Positions 25,044 to 32,852 of a DNA stretch of 37,272 nucleotides are shown in pieces. The stretch comes from Sporomusa silvacetica DSM 10669 (lineage in GTDB: Bacteria; Bacillota; Negativicutes; Sporomusales; Sporomusaceae). The translations under genes and the position numbers were made by a program. The stretch lies in NCBI RefSeq assembly GCF_002257705.1, contig NZ_LSLK01000049.1:1-37272 (forward strand), written 5' to 3'. The notes beneath the pieces are model-generated. The model saw only the letters and a list, made by a program, of their open reading frames with translations, was not told the DNA's origin and did no database searches. How positions within the stretch are numbered: the stretch's first letter is position 1; each line of letters starts with the position of its first letter.

Positions 25044-25147
25044 AAAGCCAGCAATTGATCTTATTCCAAGACTGCCACTGCTACCTGCCTGCACACCCTT
25101 TATGTGTGCCCATTAGGGTATAAGTGGAAGTTTCGCGGTCTGGCTTT
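25044..25147 (-). ncRNA. Candidate structured RNA upstream of Mop-like gene A
   Basis: Four nested pairings can be drawn: AAAGCCAG/CTGGCTTT (25044-25051 with 25140-25147), CCACT/AGTGG (25075-25079 with 25123-25127), TACC/GGTA (25082-25085 with 25117-25120) and GCACAC/GTGTGC (25091-25096 with 25104-25109). Read on the minus strand, the last arm runs into GCTTTTTC. It could be a small RNA with its terminator or a regulatory leader of gene A. I cannot match it to a named family. Confidence 0.4.
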
Positions 25148-25222
25148 AGCTGGACAATTTACTATCCGCAGTTTAGCCGGAAAACAGCTTGAATTCTTCA
25201 CAGCAAAACTTTTTCGTTTGTA

Positions 25223-25258
25223 AAAACCGGCATCCGCAGAATTGCGGATGCCGGTTTT
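25223..25258 (-). terminator. Terminator of the second Mop-like gene
   Basis: A 16-bp perfect stem (AAAACCGGCATCCGCA at 25223-25238 with 25243-25258, loop of four) lies about 16 bases after the stop at 25275. T-runs are present on both strands. Confidence 0.85.
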
Positions 25259-25274
25259 GTATTAAACCTTTGGT

Positions 25275-25478
25275 TTATTTAGCTAACCATACATCAACAG
25301 GATTGGCCATGCCATAAACAGTGTTGCCGACAGCAAATTTGACAGCAGACGTTTTTGTAATCAGAGATGTCCAGGATGACGGAGTGGTAGTTGTGAGGAG
25401 ATTGACTTTAGTCACAGTAGCATCTTGGACTACACTTGAAACCGTTGCTAGGAAATTGTTTCTTGCGGTAGTTGTCAT
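25275..25478 (-). CDS. Small Mop/TOBE-like (molbindin-type) protein B
   Basis: This 67-residue protein starts MTTTARNNFLATVSSVVQD and continues with TSLITKTSAVKFAVGNTVYGM. It aligns with the molbindin pattern ARN-L-GTV-SI, then ITK-S----L--G--V, and shares F/L-A-GNTV--M with protein A. It lacks the KA near the end of typical Mop domains (here ANPVDVWLAK). Thr and Ser are abundant. The ATG at 25478 is chosen because GGAGG precedes it by about ten bases; a longer frame to 25550 would run through the promoter motif. The layout of motif, palindrome, gene and strong terminator is the same as for protein A. The function is not known. Confidence 0.55.
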   Translation of the reverse strand: MTTTARNNFLATVSSVVQDATVTKVNLLTTTTPSSWTSLITKTSAVKFAVGNTVYGMANPVDVWLAK

Positions 25479-25514
25479 TAGGGTATTCCCTCCTTTCCTA
25501 TGGAATCTTACACC

Positions 25515-25563
25515 GTAAGAGCTCCTTACACTGACTAACATTCCCGGCATGCTATTTTTTCAA
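25515..25563 (-). promoter_or_regulatory. Shared upstream motif, site 4, with palindrome (Mop-like gene B)
   Basis: On the minus strand GTTGAAAAAATAGCATGC is followed by GGGAATGTTAGT, then two bases, then the palindrome-like GTAAGGAGCTCTTAC (25515-25529). This is the clearest example of the combined element. The palindrome lies 37 bases before the ATG. Confidence 0.55.
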
Positions 25564-25721
25564 CGGGGTTTTGCAAGGAACGTTTTCACCTTTTTACTTT
25601 TAGTTAGGAGGCAAAAAAAAACGGCCTGCTTTGTGGCCATTTGGGCAGGTGTTACCTGACCGCTTATACTCAAATTGTTGAGACAAGTAACAGAATATGA
25701 TGTTATAAATTATACCGATTA

Positions 25722-26342
25722 TTATGGCAAGGTTTTCGTGAGGTTTAAATAGTATTGCCTATTTTGCTCCAAGTCTTTGTAGGTTAAAGTCTTTGTATCA
25801 ATACTAACCATATCTTTTGGTGTGCCAAAAGATATAACTCCAACACCAAAATCACAATCAATTACCGATATAAGCAGGTCTGGTCTCGACCTTAGCGCAA
25901 CAATGGTTTTCCAAACATCCCCATTCCAGGGACCATCTACAGGTGTAGCACCTGCCATCGATTCTGAGGCCGGAGAACAGTCATGCATAATAATGTATCC
26001 CTTGGGGTTAAGGTATTTTAGACAGTTATTAACATCTTTTAGAGTTTGTTCGTGAGTATGCAGGCCATCGATAAGTACAACGTCGATTCCATTTTTCAGT
26101 TTATCAGAATGTAACTCGAAAAACTCATCGCTTGTTATGGGATAAAATTCTGAATTTATCCAGTCCATAAAATTATCAAGCTTTGTTTCGCGTCGTATTA
26201 TAAAATTGGGATCAATTGCTAATTTACGTGGCGCTTTAATCTTAAAAAAACATTCTCCGTCTCTAACTCCTATTTCCATATAAGTCTTGGCGCCAATTTT
26301 ATTAATATAGTGTTGGCAAATTGATACATGATCCATCGACAT
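25722..26342 (-). CDS. Class I SAM-dependent methyltransferase-like protein (Methyltransf_24 type)
   Basis: This 206-residue cytoplasmic protein has a Rossmann-type methyltransferase layout. YMEIGVRDGECFFKI near residue 25 stands for the SAM-binding motif I. An acidic LAIDPNF ends strand 2. VVLIDGLHTHEQTLKDV near residue 90 and GYIIMHDCSPASESM near residue 115 are typical of the CmcI/Methyltransf_24 group that acts on sugars and small molecules. The ATG at 26342 is preceded by AAGG at eight bases. With glycosyltransferases on both sides, a sugar O-methyltransferase is plausible. It carries the shared upstream motif (26474-26500). Confidence 0.7.
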   Translation of the reverse strand: MSMDHVSICQHYINKIGAKTYMEIGVRDGECFFKIKAPRKLAIDPNFIIRRETKLDNFMDWINSEFYPITSDEFFELHSDKLKNGIDVVLIDGLHTHEQTLKDVNNCLKYLNPKGYIIMHDCSPASESMAGATPVDGPWNGDVWKTIVALRSRPDLLISVIDCDFGVGVISFGTPKDMVSIDTKTLTYKDLEQNRQYYLNLTKTLP

Positions 26343-26458
26343 TTTTTCAACCTTCTTTCACTATTTTTACTAAATTATAAATATAAATTTGCAGATTGCA
26401 TCACGGAAGAAGCGCAGAGGCTTAGCGGCACGCCTTATGGTTTGCGGAATTGCGTTAA

Positions 26459-26500
26459 CTCCTTACAATACTAACATTCACTGCATTCGATTTTTTTCAA
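26459..26500 (-). promoter_or_regulatory. Shared upstream motif, site 5 (methyltransferase)
   Basis: On the minus strand ATTGAAAAAAATCGAATGC is followed by GTGAATGTTAGT and TGTAAGGAG (26459-26467), the left half of the palindrome seen at sites 3 and 4. It lies about 115 bases before the methyltransferase ATG. The divergent glycosyltransferase at 26638 is on the other side. Confidence 0.5.
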
Positions 26501-26637
26501 TGATCACTTTCTCAATTGTTTCTGATGGAAAATAATTATTATTAAAGATAATTGTTATGAAAAATATAGTTACTGGTTTAAACCATCTTTACTCAAGGAA
26601 GGTTTATTACTATCAAATGTATCTGGGGGAGGAGCTT

Positions 26638-27597
26638 ATGAAAATTTTATTCCATACAAATCAACTGTCGCTGCGCGGTACGGAGGTTGCACTGTTTGAT
26701 TACGCCCATCATAACGAGGAAATATTGCATAATGAATCAATTATTGCCGTCAAACGCGCGGGGCCGCACCCGCATCATCCGCAGGTGGTAGAGAAATTTC
26801 ACCAGCGGTTCCAGGTGTTTTATTATGATACGCTGCCGCAATTGCAGGAATTGGCCAAGGACGAAAAAGTGGACATTTTTTATGCCCTAAAGTCAGGGGA
26901 AAATGACGGCCTATTATTGCCAGGAGTGAAAAACTGCGTTCACGCTGTATTTATGCACTATGATCCGCATGGTGAAGTATATGCCTATATATCGAAATGG
27001 TTAAGCCAGACAATAACCGGCGGTACAATGCCCTATGTGCCGCATATTGTCCATTTGCCGGCTGTGGCCGGGGATTTGCGCCAGGAATTGAATATCCCTG
27101 AGAACGCAACTGTGTTTGGCCGTTACGGCGGCTGGGATACTTTTGACATTCCTTTTGTCAAGGATTTGGTAGCCACAGTTGCCGCGAAAAATCCGGACAT
27201 CTACTTTCTGTTTATGAATACGGAAAACTTTGGCGGCAAACTGAACAACATCATCTTTCTCAAAGGCGCGGCCGATCTAGATTACAAGGTAAAATTCATT
27301 AAAACCTGTGATGCAATGTTGCATGCCCGCTGTCAGGGCGAAAGTTTTGGCTTAACCTGTGGTGAGTTTTCCATTTTCAATAAGCCTGTCATAACCTGTA
27401 ATGCCGATTTCATCCGGGAACGTTGTCATATTGACATTCTGGGAAGTAAAGGGATCTATTACGCGGACTATGAACAATTGGAGAACATACTAAGTAATTT
27501 TACTAAAGAGCCGCAAAAAAATTGGGACGCCTATTCACAGCAGTATAGCCCCGCGGCAGTTATGACGAAATTTAAAGAAGTGTTTATTGATGGCTGA
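26638..27597 (+). CDS. Glycosyltransferase, GT-B fold (GT4-like)
   Basis: This 319-residue protein begins MKILFHTNQLSLRGTEVALFDY, the usual GT4 start in which the RGTE loop binds the donor side. Near residue 270 it carries CQGESFGLTCGEFSIFNKPVIT, matching the E-x7-E motif of retaining GT-B enzymes that contacts the nucleotide sugar. GRYGGWDTFD in the middle opens the C-terminal domain. The ATG at 26638 follows GGGGGAGGAG at the right distance. An earlier in-frame ATG at 26557 lacks a good site and adds 27 unrelated residues. It forms an operon with the GT17-like gene 23 bases downstream. Confidence 0.78.
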   Translation: MKILFHTNQLSLRGTEVALFDYAHHNEEILHNESIIAVKRAGPHPHHPQVVEKFHQRFQVFYYDTLPQLQELAKDEKVDIFYALKSGENDGLLLPGVKNCVHAVFMHYDPHGEVYAYISKWLSQTITGGTMPYVPHIVHLPAVAGDLRQELNIPENATVFGRYGGWDTFDIPFVKDLVATVAAKNPDIYFLFMNTENFGGKLNNIIFLKGAADLDYKVKFIKTCDAMLHARCQGESFGLTCGEFSIFNKPVITCNADFIRERCHIDILGSKGIYYADYEQLENILSNFTKEPQKNWDAYSQQYSPAAVMTKFKEVFIDG

Positions 27598-27620
27598 TGG
27601 ATTCTTAGGAGGTGGTACTA

Positions 27621-28493
27621 ATGAAAATCTATGATTGTTTTACTTATTTTAACGAGATTGAGTTACTGGAACTGCGCCTAAATTTATTACACGATGTTGT
27701 TGATTATTTTGTGGTAGTGGAGGCCAATAAAACCCATAAGAATAACCAAAAAGATTTTAATTTTGGAAAAAATACCGCCCTGTTGCAAGACTATCTTGAT
27801 AAAATCATTTATATCAAGGTTGAGGACATGCCGGATTGCCCTAGTAATGAGTGGGAACTGGAAAACTACCAGCGTAATTGCATTACCCGGGGATTAACAA
27901 CCAGCAGTCCGGAAGATTTGATATTGATATCTGATATTGACGAAATTCCCGCTCCTGCCGCCATACAATTACTGACCGGAAACAACCGCAGTGTAGAACT
28001 ATGTACTGATGATTGCCGGAAAAACATCGAACAGCTAGTAACAGTTCCTGAAAGCTTGCTTACCCAGTACGGCACGGGGTTATTGGATATAACACCGCTC
28101 GCTTTAGAGCAAACCTTATTCTACTATTTTGTTAATTGCCAGTGCAAGGAAAAATGGCATGGCACGACAATAACCAAAGCGAAATATCTTTCCCTACCGC
28201 AGCTGTTTAGAAACTACCGCAATGCTTTTCCCCGGATTAGCAACGGCGGCTGGCATTTCTCTTATTTAGGCGGCATCGAAAGAATTCTGGAAAAATTAAA
28301 TTCGATTGTCGAATCAACCGCCAATGCCTATTCGGCCGATCACATCAAGCATTGCATCAGCAATGGGTTGGACCTGTACGGTCGTACAGGAAGAGCCTTT
28401 GAATTTGATTTTATTACGATTGATCAGACGCTTCCTCACAATATCCAGACGATAATAGAAAAATATCCTTATCTGTGTTTTAGGGAGGGTTAA
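27621..28493 (+). CDS. Family 17-like glycosyltransferase (beta-1,4-GlcNAc transferase type)
   Basis: This 290-residue protein matches the GT17 pattern. It begins MKIYDCFTYFNEIELLELRL, then YFVVVEANKTHKN-QKDFNF, then LILISDIDEIPAPAAI near residue 105, where DIDE is the metal/donor site. NGGWHFSYLGGIERI near residue 212 is the other hallmark. GT17 enzymes transfer GlcNAc in eukaryotic N-glycans, and bacterial members act on surface glycans with largely unknown acceptors. The ATG at 27621 follows AGGAGG by eight bases. A long perfect hairpin terminates the two-gene unit. Confidence 0.85.
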   Translation: MKIYDCFTYFNEIELLELRLNLLHDVVDYFVVVEANKTHKNNQKDFNFGKNTALLQDYLDKIIYIKVEDMPDCPSNEWELENYQRNCITRGLTTSSPEDLILISDIDEIPAPAAIQLLTGNNRSVELCTDDCRKNIEQLVTVPESLLTQYGTGLLDITPLALEQTLFYYFVNCQCKEKWHGTTITKAKYLSLPQLFRNYRNAFPRISNGGWHFSYLGGIERILEKLNSIVESTANAYSADHIKHCISNGLDLYGRTGRAFEFDFITIDQTLPHNIQTIIEKYPYLCFREG

Positions 28494-28546
28494 AGAATCT
28501 ATCGCTATCCCCAAGTGCCTGTGTGAATGAATAAAAAAGCGATTGT

Positions 28547-28602
28547 AAAGACAACAGGGGCATACTTGCCGCTAAAGCGGCAAGTATGCCCCTGTTGTCT
28601 TT
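28547..28602 (+). terminator. Terminator after the GT4/GT17 operon
   Basis: A 26-bp perfect stem (28547-28572 with 28577-28602, loop TAAA) begins 53 bases after the GT17 stop and is followed by CTTTATT. A stem this long may also be an RNase III substrate. Confidence 0.8.
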
Positions 28603-28699
28603 CTTTATTGCTAACAGGAATTTTTATAGAAAAATTCTGTGTCTGTTATTAAGAAAATCGCTAGCGCAGCCTTTTAATCTTCCGCCAAAATAATATTAA

Positions 28700-28880
28700 T
28701 GCTATAGTCCACGATACCTTTAAACCTTTGCGTACTTTGAGTACTTTGCGGTAACAATCCTTAAACTAGGCTTGGTTTTGGGCTATGGGGTTAGGTTTGT
28801 TAAACCACAAAGGACACAAAGAGCGCAAAGGGTTACGAAGGGTAGATTGTTCAATAAAGAACCTTTGTCTACTTTGCGGT
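28700..28880. repeat. Degenerate CTTTGCG/CGCAAAG inverted repeats in a gene-free stretch
   Basis: Three related blocks occur: ACCTTTGCGTACTTTGAG and on to 28752, ACCACAAAGGACACAAAGAG to 28833 (opposite orientation), and ACCTTTGTCTACTTTGCGG at 28861-28880. They resemble the ACCACAAAGG-type intergenic repeats seen in many bacterial genomes. The rest of 28603-29100 is AT-rich, and I see no gene in it. Confidence 0.5.
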
Positions 28881-29110
28881 AATAATACTCTGCATTTTTA
28901 TAAAATAAACAGAATTAACAGAACTAAACAGAACTAAACGTAGAAAAACGTTGACTACTGTTAAGTTATGTATTATATTGTATTTTAATGTGATATATAC
29001 CAAATTCACCCTAATAATTAATCTATTTCCAATATCATTAGTATTTGCCAATGATATTAATATTTACTAATGATTTAGATTTAACCAAGAAGTATTCTAA
29101 CTTATCACAA

Positions 29111-29321
29111 TCCGAAACTGGAAGGTGATAAATCCCGGCGAAAGGAGGTTTGTTATTGAGCCTGCCGACCCCGTCCGGTTGATGGAAGGACAGTCTTCTG
29201 GTCGGACAAGCCGCTACAGGACAGTCACCAAAAGCAATGCAGAAAATAAGCGAGTGAGTCAGGACCAGCGGAAGGATTACCTCCTGCCGCCAGCCCTGCC
29301 GCTCAAAAGGGAGAGGAGCCA
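29111..29321 (+). promoter_or_regulatory. Structured 5' leader of the TonB receptor gene, putative riboswitch (cobalamin type possible)
   Basis: The leader holds GGAAGGTGATAAATCC (29120-29135), GCCGCTACAG (29210-29219) and GAGTCAGGACC (29256-29266). These fall in the order of the GGTG-AATCC, GCCACTG and B12-box segments of cobalamin riboswitches, though each is imperfect. GGCG with GGAGGT (29137-29149) can pair with ACCTCC and CGCC (29279-29291), closing a domain of about 130 bases. CTCCT (29281-29285) can instead pair with AGGAG of the ribosome binding site (29314-29318). This gives two exclusive states. The ligand class is uncertain. Confidence 0.45.
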
Positions 29322-31517
29322 ATGAATAAAAGCAAGCTTGCAGTTATCGCAAGCTGCCTGCTGGTATATTCCGGGTTTATGCCGGCAGCCAGCGCAGAAG
29401 AGGCCACCGGCGATGTGGATGTGGAAGAGGTAGTCGTAACCGCCGACAAGATCAAGGAACTTCCTCCAGCAAAAGTCACCGTGATTAACGCGGAGCAGAT
29501 CAAGGCCCAGGGAGCACGCAACGCAGCTGAGGCTTTGAAGGATGTGCCGGGGGTTACGGTAAGCAGCAATAGCGCGCAAGGCAAAGCCCTTGCCATGTTC
29601 CGCGGCAGTGACGCCGAAAACACGCGGGTCTTTGTCGACGGCGTGCCGCTCAGTTCAGTGGTCGACGGCAAGGTGGATTTGAGTGCCATTACGGCGGAAA
29701 ACATTGAAAAAATTGAGGTGATCAAAGGAACGGCACCGGTTATGTACGGCATAAACGCGCCCGGCGGGGTCATCCTTATCACCACCAAGAAAGGCAGCAG
29801 CACAGGCGGTTCGTCGCTGACCGTCACTACCGGCAGTCACCGGGATCAGAGCCTGGCTGCCTCTACTTCCGGCCGGATTGGCAGCCTTAGTTATTTATTG
29901 AATGTCAAGCGAGAGCGCACCGATGGCTACACTGATCACTCCCAAGGTGACGAAAACCATTATAACGCCAAGTTTAGCTTTGATTTAAACCGCGATGCTT
30001 CCCTGACGATATTGGGTTCGTATACAGTAAAAAATTACCAAGTACCCAACCGTATCGATCCGGAAACCGGCGAGATTATTACCATAAAAAGTGCAACCGG
30101 CACAACGCAGTCAGGTCTCTTTAAAAATGTGCATGACTTTGAGTATATGCCGTGGAGAAGCAAATACTTCGCCATGATCTATGACCGGAAGCTTAGTGAT
30201 AACAACAATATGAGTTTGAAATTGTACCGCACCAATGAAAATTCCATTCTCAAAGCGTTCGGCACGTTTGGGGAGAAGATATGGACTGAGCACGAAACCT
30301 GGATTTACAATAAATCGGACGGCTGGGTAAACGGCCTGGAATTACAAGATACGATCAAAACCAGCCAGGATAACACCATTATCTGGGGCTTTAACCATGA
30401 ATCAAGGTCCTATAATGAATGGACCAATGAAGTAGCTACTGTTACAGGCACAGATGCTAATGGTAATAAGACCTATACCCAGACAGATGCTACTTCAACT
30501 TATAACTATACCGGCAGAAGCCTTTATCTGCAGGATAATCTCAAGGTTGGCCCCAAACTGGCAGTCAGTTTTGGGATCAGACACGACCAAATAAGCGCTG
30601 AGGCAGACACCCATCCCTATGGCGACGCAACGATGTACCATTTTTCGGATAAAGACAGCCCCACTAAGCCGGAAGCCAGCTTTAGCTATGCGATGACCAA
30701 CCGTACAACGTTGCATGGTGCTTTCAGCGAAACTTACCGTTGGCCCAACGTCACGGAAGCTCTGCACCCTGGCGGACAATATGGCGCGTATGGCACTAAT
30801 TATTATTTAGCCACAAATCCTATTACCGGCGCAGCTCTTGACGGTTTATATTCATGGTGGCAATGGCCTGACGGAACATGGCATCAAACGACTACCTGTG
30901 ACCAGGTATTACCGGAAGAATCTATTAACCGGGAGATTGGACTGACACACTCCTTTCCTTTCGGGCTGAAACTGGACTTTACTTATTTCAGAAAAAACAT
31001 TACAAATATGATCAAAGGACAGGAGAATATAGATTATTTTGGTCAGGAAAGCGATCTACTCTATTACAACATACCCTACGTCCAAATGCATGGCTTTGAG
31101 GTGGAAGGCAGCTATCCAATCGGCAAACGGGTCAAAGGGTTCCTGAGTTATTCTTACACCAATGCCTGGGACCCTGCTGCCTGGCGCCAGGTTTCTGATA
31201 TCCCTTATCGCAAATACTCCTTTGGCTTTGCCTATACCGGTAAGAATGGTCTTAATGCCTATTTGTCATTGAATTATCTTGGCTCCTACTACTCTGAATA
31301 CTCCACCGGCAACGGCAATGGCAACGGCGACTCTAGAACGGTAACCCCTTGGACAGTACCGGCACACCATACAGTGGATGTGAAAGTCAGCAAGGAGATC
31401 GCCAAAAGAGAGTATTATGTTAAAGTCAACAATCTGTTTGATAAGAAATTTTACCAGGGAGCTTACCTGCTGGCCCCCGGCCGGTATATCGAGGTCGGCG
31501 AAACTTTTAAATTTTGA
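29322..31517 (+). CDS. TonB-dependent outer-membrane receptor
   Basis: This 731-residue protein has a signal peptide (about residues 1-25, ending AASAEE), a TonB box EEVVVTADKI near residue 35, and a plug domain to about residue 160. The plug shows AAEALKDVPGVTV, FRGSDAENTRVFVDGVPL and IEKIEVIKGTAPVMYG with NAPGGVILITTKKG. A barrel of about 570 residues follows, and the protein ends VNNLFDKKFYQGAYLLAPGR and ...GETFKF with the terminal Phe expected for BAM insertion. The substrate may be a cobalt corrinoid or an iron chelate; the leader structure slightly favours a corrinoid. Transport would be powered by TonB-ExbB-ExbD. GGGAGAGGAG lies three bases before the ATG. Confidence 0.93.
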   Translation: MNKSKLAVIASCLLVYSGFMPAASAEEATGDVDVEEVVVTADKIKELPPAKVTVINAEQIKAQGARNAAEALKDVPGVTVSSNSAQGKALAMFRGSDAENTRVFVDGVPLSSVVDGKVDLSAITAENIEKIEVIKGTAPVMYGINAPGGVILITTKKGSSTGGSSLTVTTGSHRDQSLAASTSGRIGSLSYLLNVKRERTDGYTDHSQGDENHYNAKFSFDLNRDASLTILGSYTVKNYQVPNRIDPETGEIITIKSATGTTQSGLFKNVHDFEYMPWRSKYFAMIYDRKLSDNNNMSLKLYRTNENSILKAFGTFGEKIWTEHETWIYNKSDGWVNGLELQDTIKTSQDNTIIWGFNHESRSYNEWTNEVATVTGTDANGNKTYTQTDATSTYNYTGRSLYLQDNLKVGPKLAVSFGIRHDQISAEADTHPYGDATMYHFSDKDSPTKPEASFSYAMTNRTTLHGAFSETYRWPNVTEALHPGGQYGAYGTNYYLATNPITGAALDGLYSWWQWPDGTWHQTTTCDQVLPEESINREIGLTHSFPFGLKLDFTYFRKNITNMIKGQENIDYFGQESDLLYYNIPYVQMHGFEVEGSYPIGKRVKGFLSYSYTNAWDPAAWRQVSDIPYRKYSFGFAYTGKNGLNAYLSLNYLGSYYSEYSTGNGNGNGDSRTVTPWTVPAHHTVDVKVSKEIAKREYYVKVNNLFDKKFYQGAYLLAPGRYIEVGETFKF

Positions 31518-31525
31518 CCGGTTTT

Positions 31526-31598
31526 TTGAAAATATAGCTGCAAATAATCCGCAAAGGGGGCCGGTTGCAGTAAAAATAAAAATAGGGGGCAATGATTG
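31526..31598 (+). promoter_or_regulatory. Conserved leader ahead of the first adhesin
   Basis: This segment (TTGAAAATATAGCT, then GCAAAG-GG-CCGGTTG-AGTAAAAA, then AGGGGGCAATGATTG and the ATG) is repeated ahead of the second adhesin at 32849-32923. The duplication therefore included the leader. The ribosome binding site is GGGGG, nine bases before the ATG. Confidence 0.6.
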
Positions 31599-32852
31599 AT
31601 GAGAAAGGGTAAATTTCTAAAATCAGCGGTTATTACTTTTGTTTTTTTCTTAGTTTCGTCTGCCGCAATCCCGGTTCTCGCCAGCGATTACATAGCAGGG
31701 GACGGTACCAAAGTTTATTACGATCAATACACAACTTATGACAGCAGCACGCCCACAGCCGTTGGAGACACAACCATTGGCGAGAATGCCAGCACCGGAA
31801 TGGCGCAATCAACCGCTATTGGTTCTTCGGCAAATGCTGCGTCAATTACGTACGCCGTAGATATTTCGCAACCTTTTGAGATTTCTAATAGTATGGCTGT
31901 AGGCTATGATGCTCAAGCCGCAGGTATGGCGGTGGGCTCTTCTGCTCATTCCGGCAAGGGTACGGCTATCGGTTATACTTCCTACGCCGTCAACGGGTAC
32001 GCAATTGGCGCATCAGCCACGTGCACTGGCGATTCAATGGGCGGTAGTGTTGTTGTAGGGGCGGGTGCCTCCACAGACTCGTCATCTGCTACTGTGATTG
32101 GGAGAAATGCTAATGCGCTCAGCAATGATTCCACTGATGCAACGGCAGCTACCGTCTTGGGCGATGGAGCGACTGCCGGAGTTATGGGCACCGCTTACGG
32201 GTGCGGCGCTACTGCTAATGCCAGGAACAGCACGGCCATCGGGGCGGGAGCTAGCGCCAACGCCAAAAACAGTGTGGCACTGGGCGCAGGTTCTGTTGCT
32301 AACCGGGCCAACACAGTATCGGTCGGTTCGGCCGGAAATGAACGGCAGATTACCAATGTCGCTGACGGTACTGCCGCCACCGATGTGATAAATGTACGCC
32401 AACTGAATGAATTCGGCCGGAAGATAGACAAGGTGGGGGCCATGTCAGCAGCGATCAGCGGGTTGAGGCCGATGCCTCATGACCCCAAAGCACCCCTCCA
32501 GTTGCTCGCCGGCGGCGGCAACTACAGCGGCCGCTGGGCGGCGGCTGTTGGGGTGGGTTACTATGCCCACGAAAAGTTTCTGTTAAAATTTGGCATGGCT
32601 TTCTGCGACAGTGAAAAAATGGGACAGCTGGGACTGGAATGGAAATGGGGACGTTCCGGCAAAAAAGCAACGACGACTCCATGCGGTGACAGCACGGTAA
32701 CAGCGCTACAGGCAACAGCCCGGCAACTGCAAGACCAAATTAAACAACAGCAGGACCAAACCCAAAAACAGCAAGACCAACAGCAAGACCAGATCAAACA
32801 ACTGCAAGACCAAATTAAACGGCTGCTGAATACACAAGAAAATCTGAGTTGA
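31599..32852 (+). CDS. YadA-like trimeric autotransporter adhesin 1
   Basis: This 417-residue secreted protein has a signal peptide to about residue 29 and a left-handed beta-roll head of 14-residue-type repeats (TAIGSSA, MAVGYDA, TAIGAGA, VALGAGS) over about residues 45-245. A neck motif QITNVADGTAATDVINVRQL lies near residue 250, and a YadA-type anchor (AAISGLRPMP and onward to LGLEWKWG) spans about 278-351. The coiled-coil stalk normally placed between neck and anchor is almost absent. Instead a 66-residue Gln-rich coiled coil (QLQDQIKQQQDQTQKQQDQ) follows the anchor and should project into the periplasm. TAAs normally end at the anchor. The ATG at 31599 is preferred over the TTG one codon earlier. 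Confidence 0.88.
   Translation: MRKGKFLKSAVITFVFFLVSSAAIPVLASDYIAGDGTKVYYDQYTTYDSSTPTAVGDTTIGENASTGMAQSTAIGSSANAASITYAVDISQPFEISNSMAVGYDAQAAGMAVGSSAHSGKGTAIGYTSYAVNGYAIGASATCTGDSMGGSVVVGAGASTDSSSATVIGRNANALSNDSTDATAATVLGDGATAGVMGTAYGCGATANARNSTAIGAGASANAKNSVALGAGSVANRANTVSVGSAGNERQITNVADGTAATDVINVRQLNEFGRKIDKVGAMSAAISGLRPMPHDPKAPLQLLAGGGNYSGRWAAAVGVGYYAHEKFLLKFGMAFCDSEKMGQLGLEWKWGRSGKKATTTPCGDSTVTALQATARQLQDQIKQQQDQTQKQQDQQQDQIKQLQDQIKRLLNTQENLS

Noticed and set aside
8452..26500. Reading the shared motif as a sigma-28 (flagellar) or sigma-54 promoter
   Set aside because: The right half (GAATGT) matches neither GCCGATAA nor the TTGCT/GC element, and no GG-N10-GC pair is present at the right spacing.
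29125..29325. Plus-strand open frame of 66 codons before the TonB receptor
   Set aside because: It coincides with the structured leader, has no recognisable domain, and its coding potential is explained by the paired segments.
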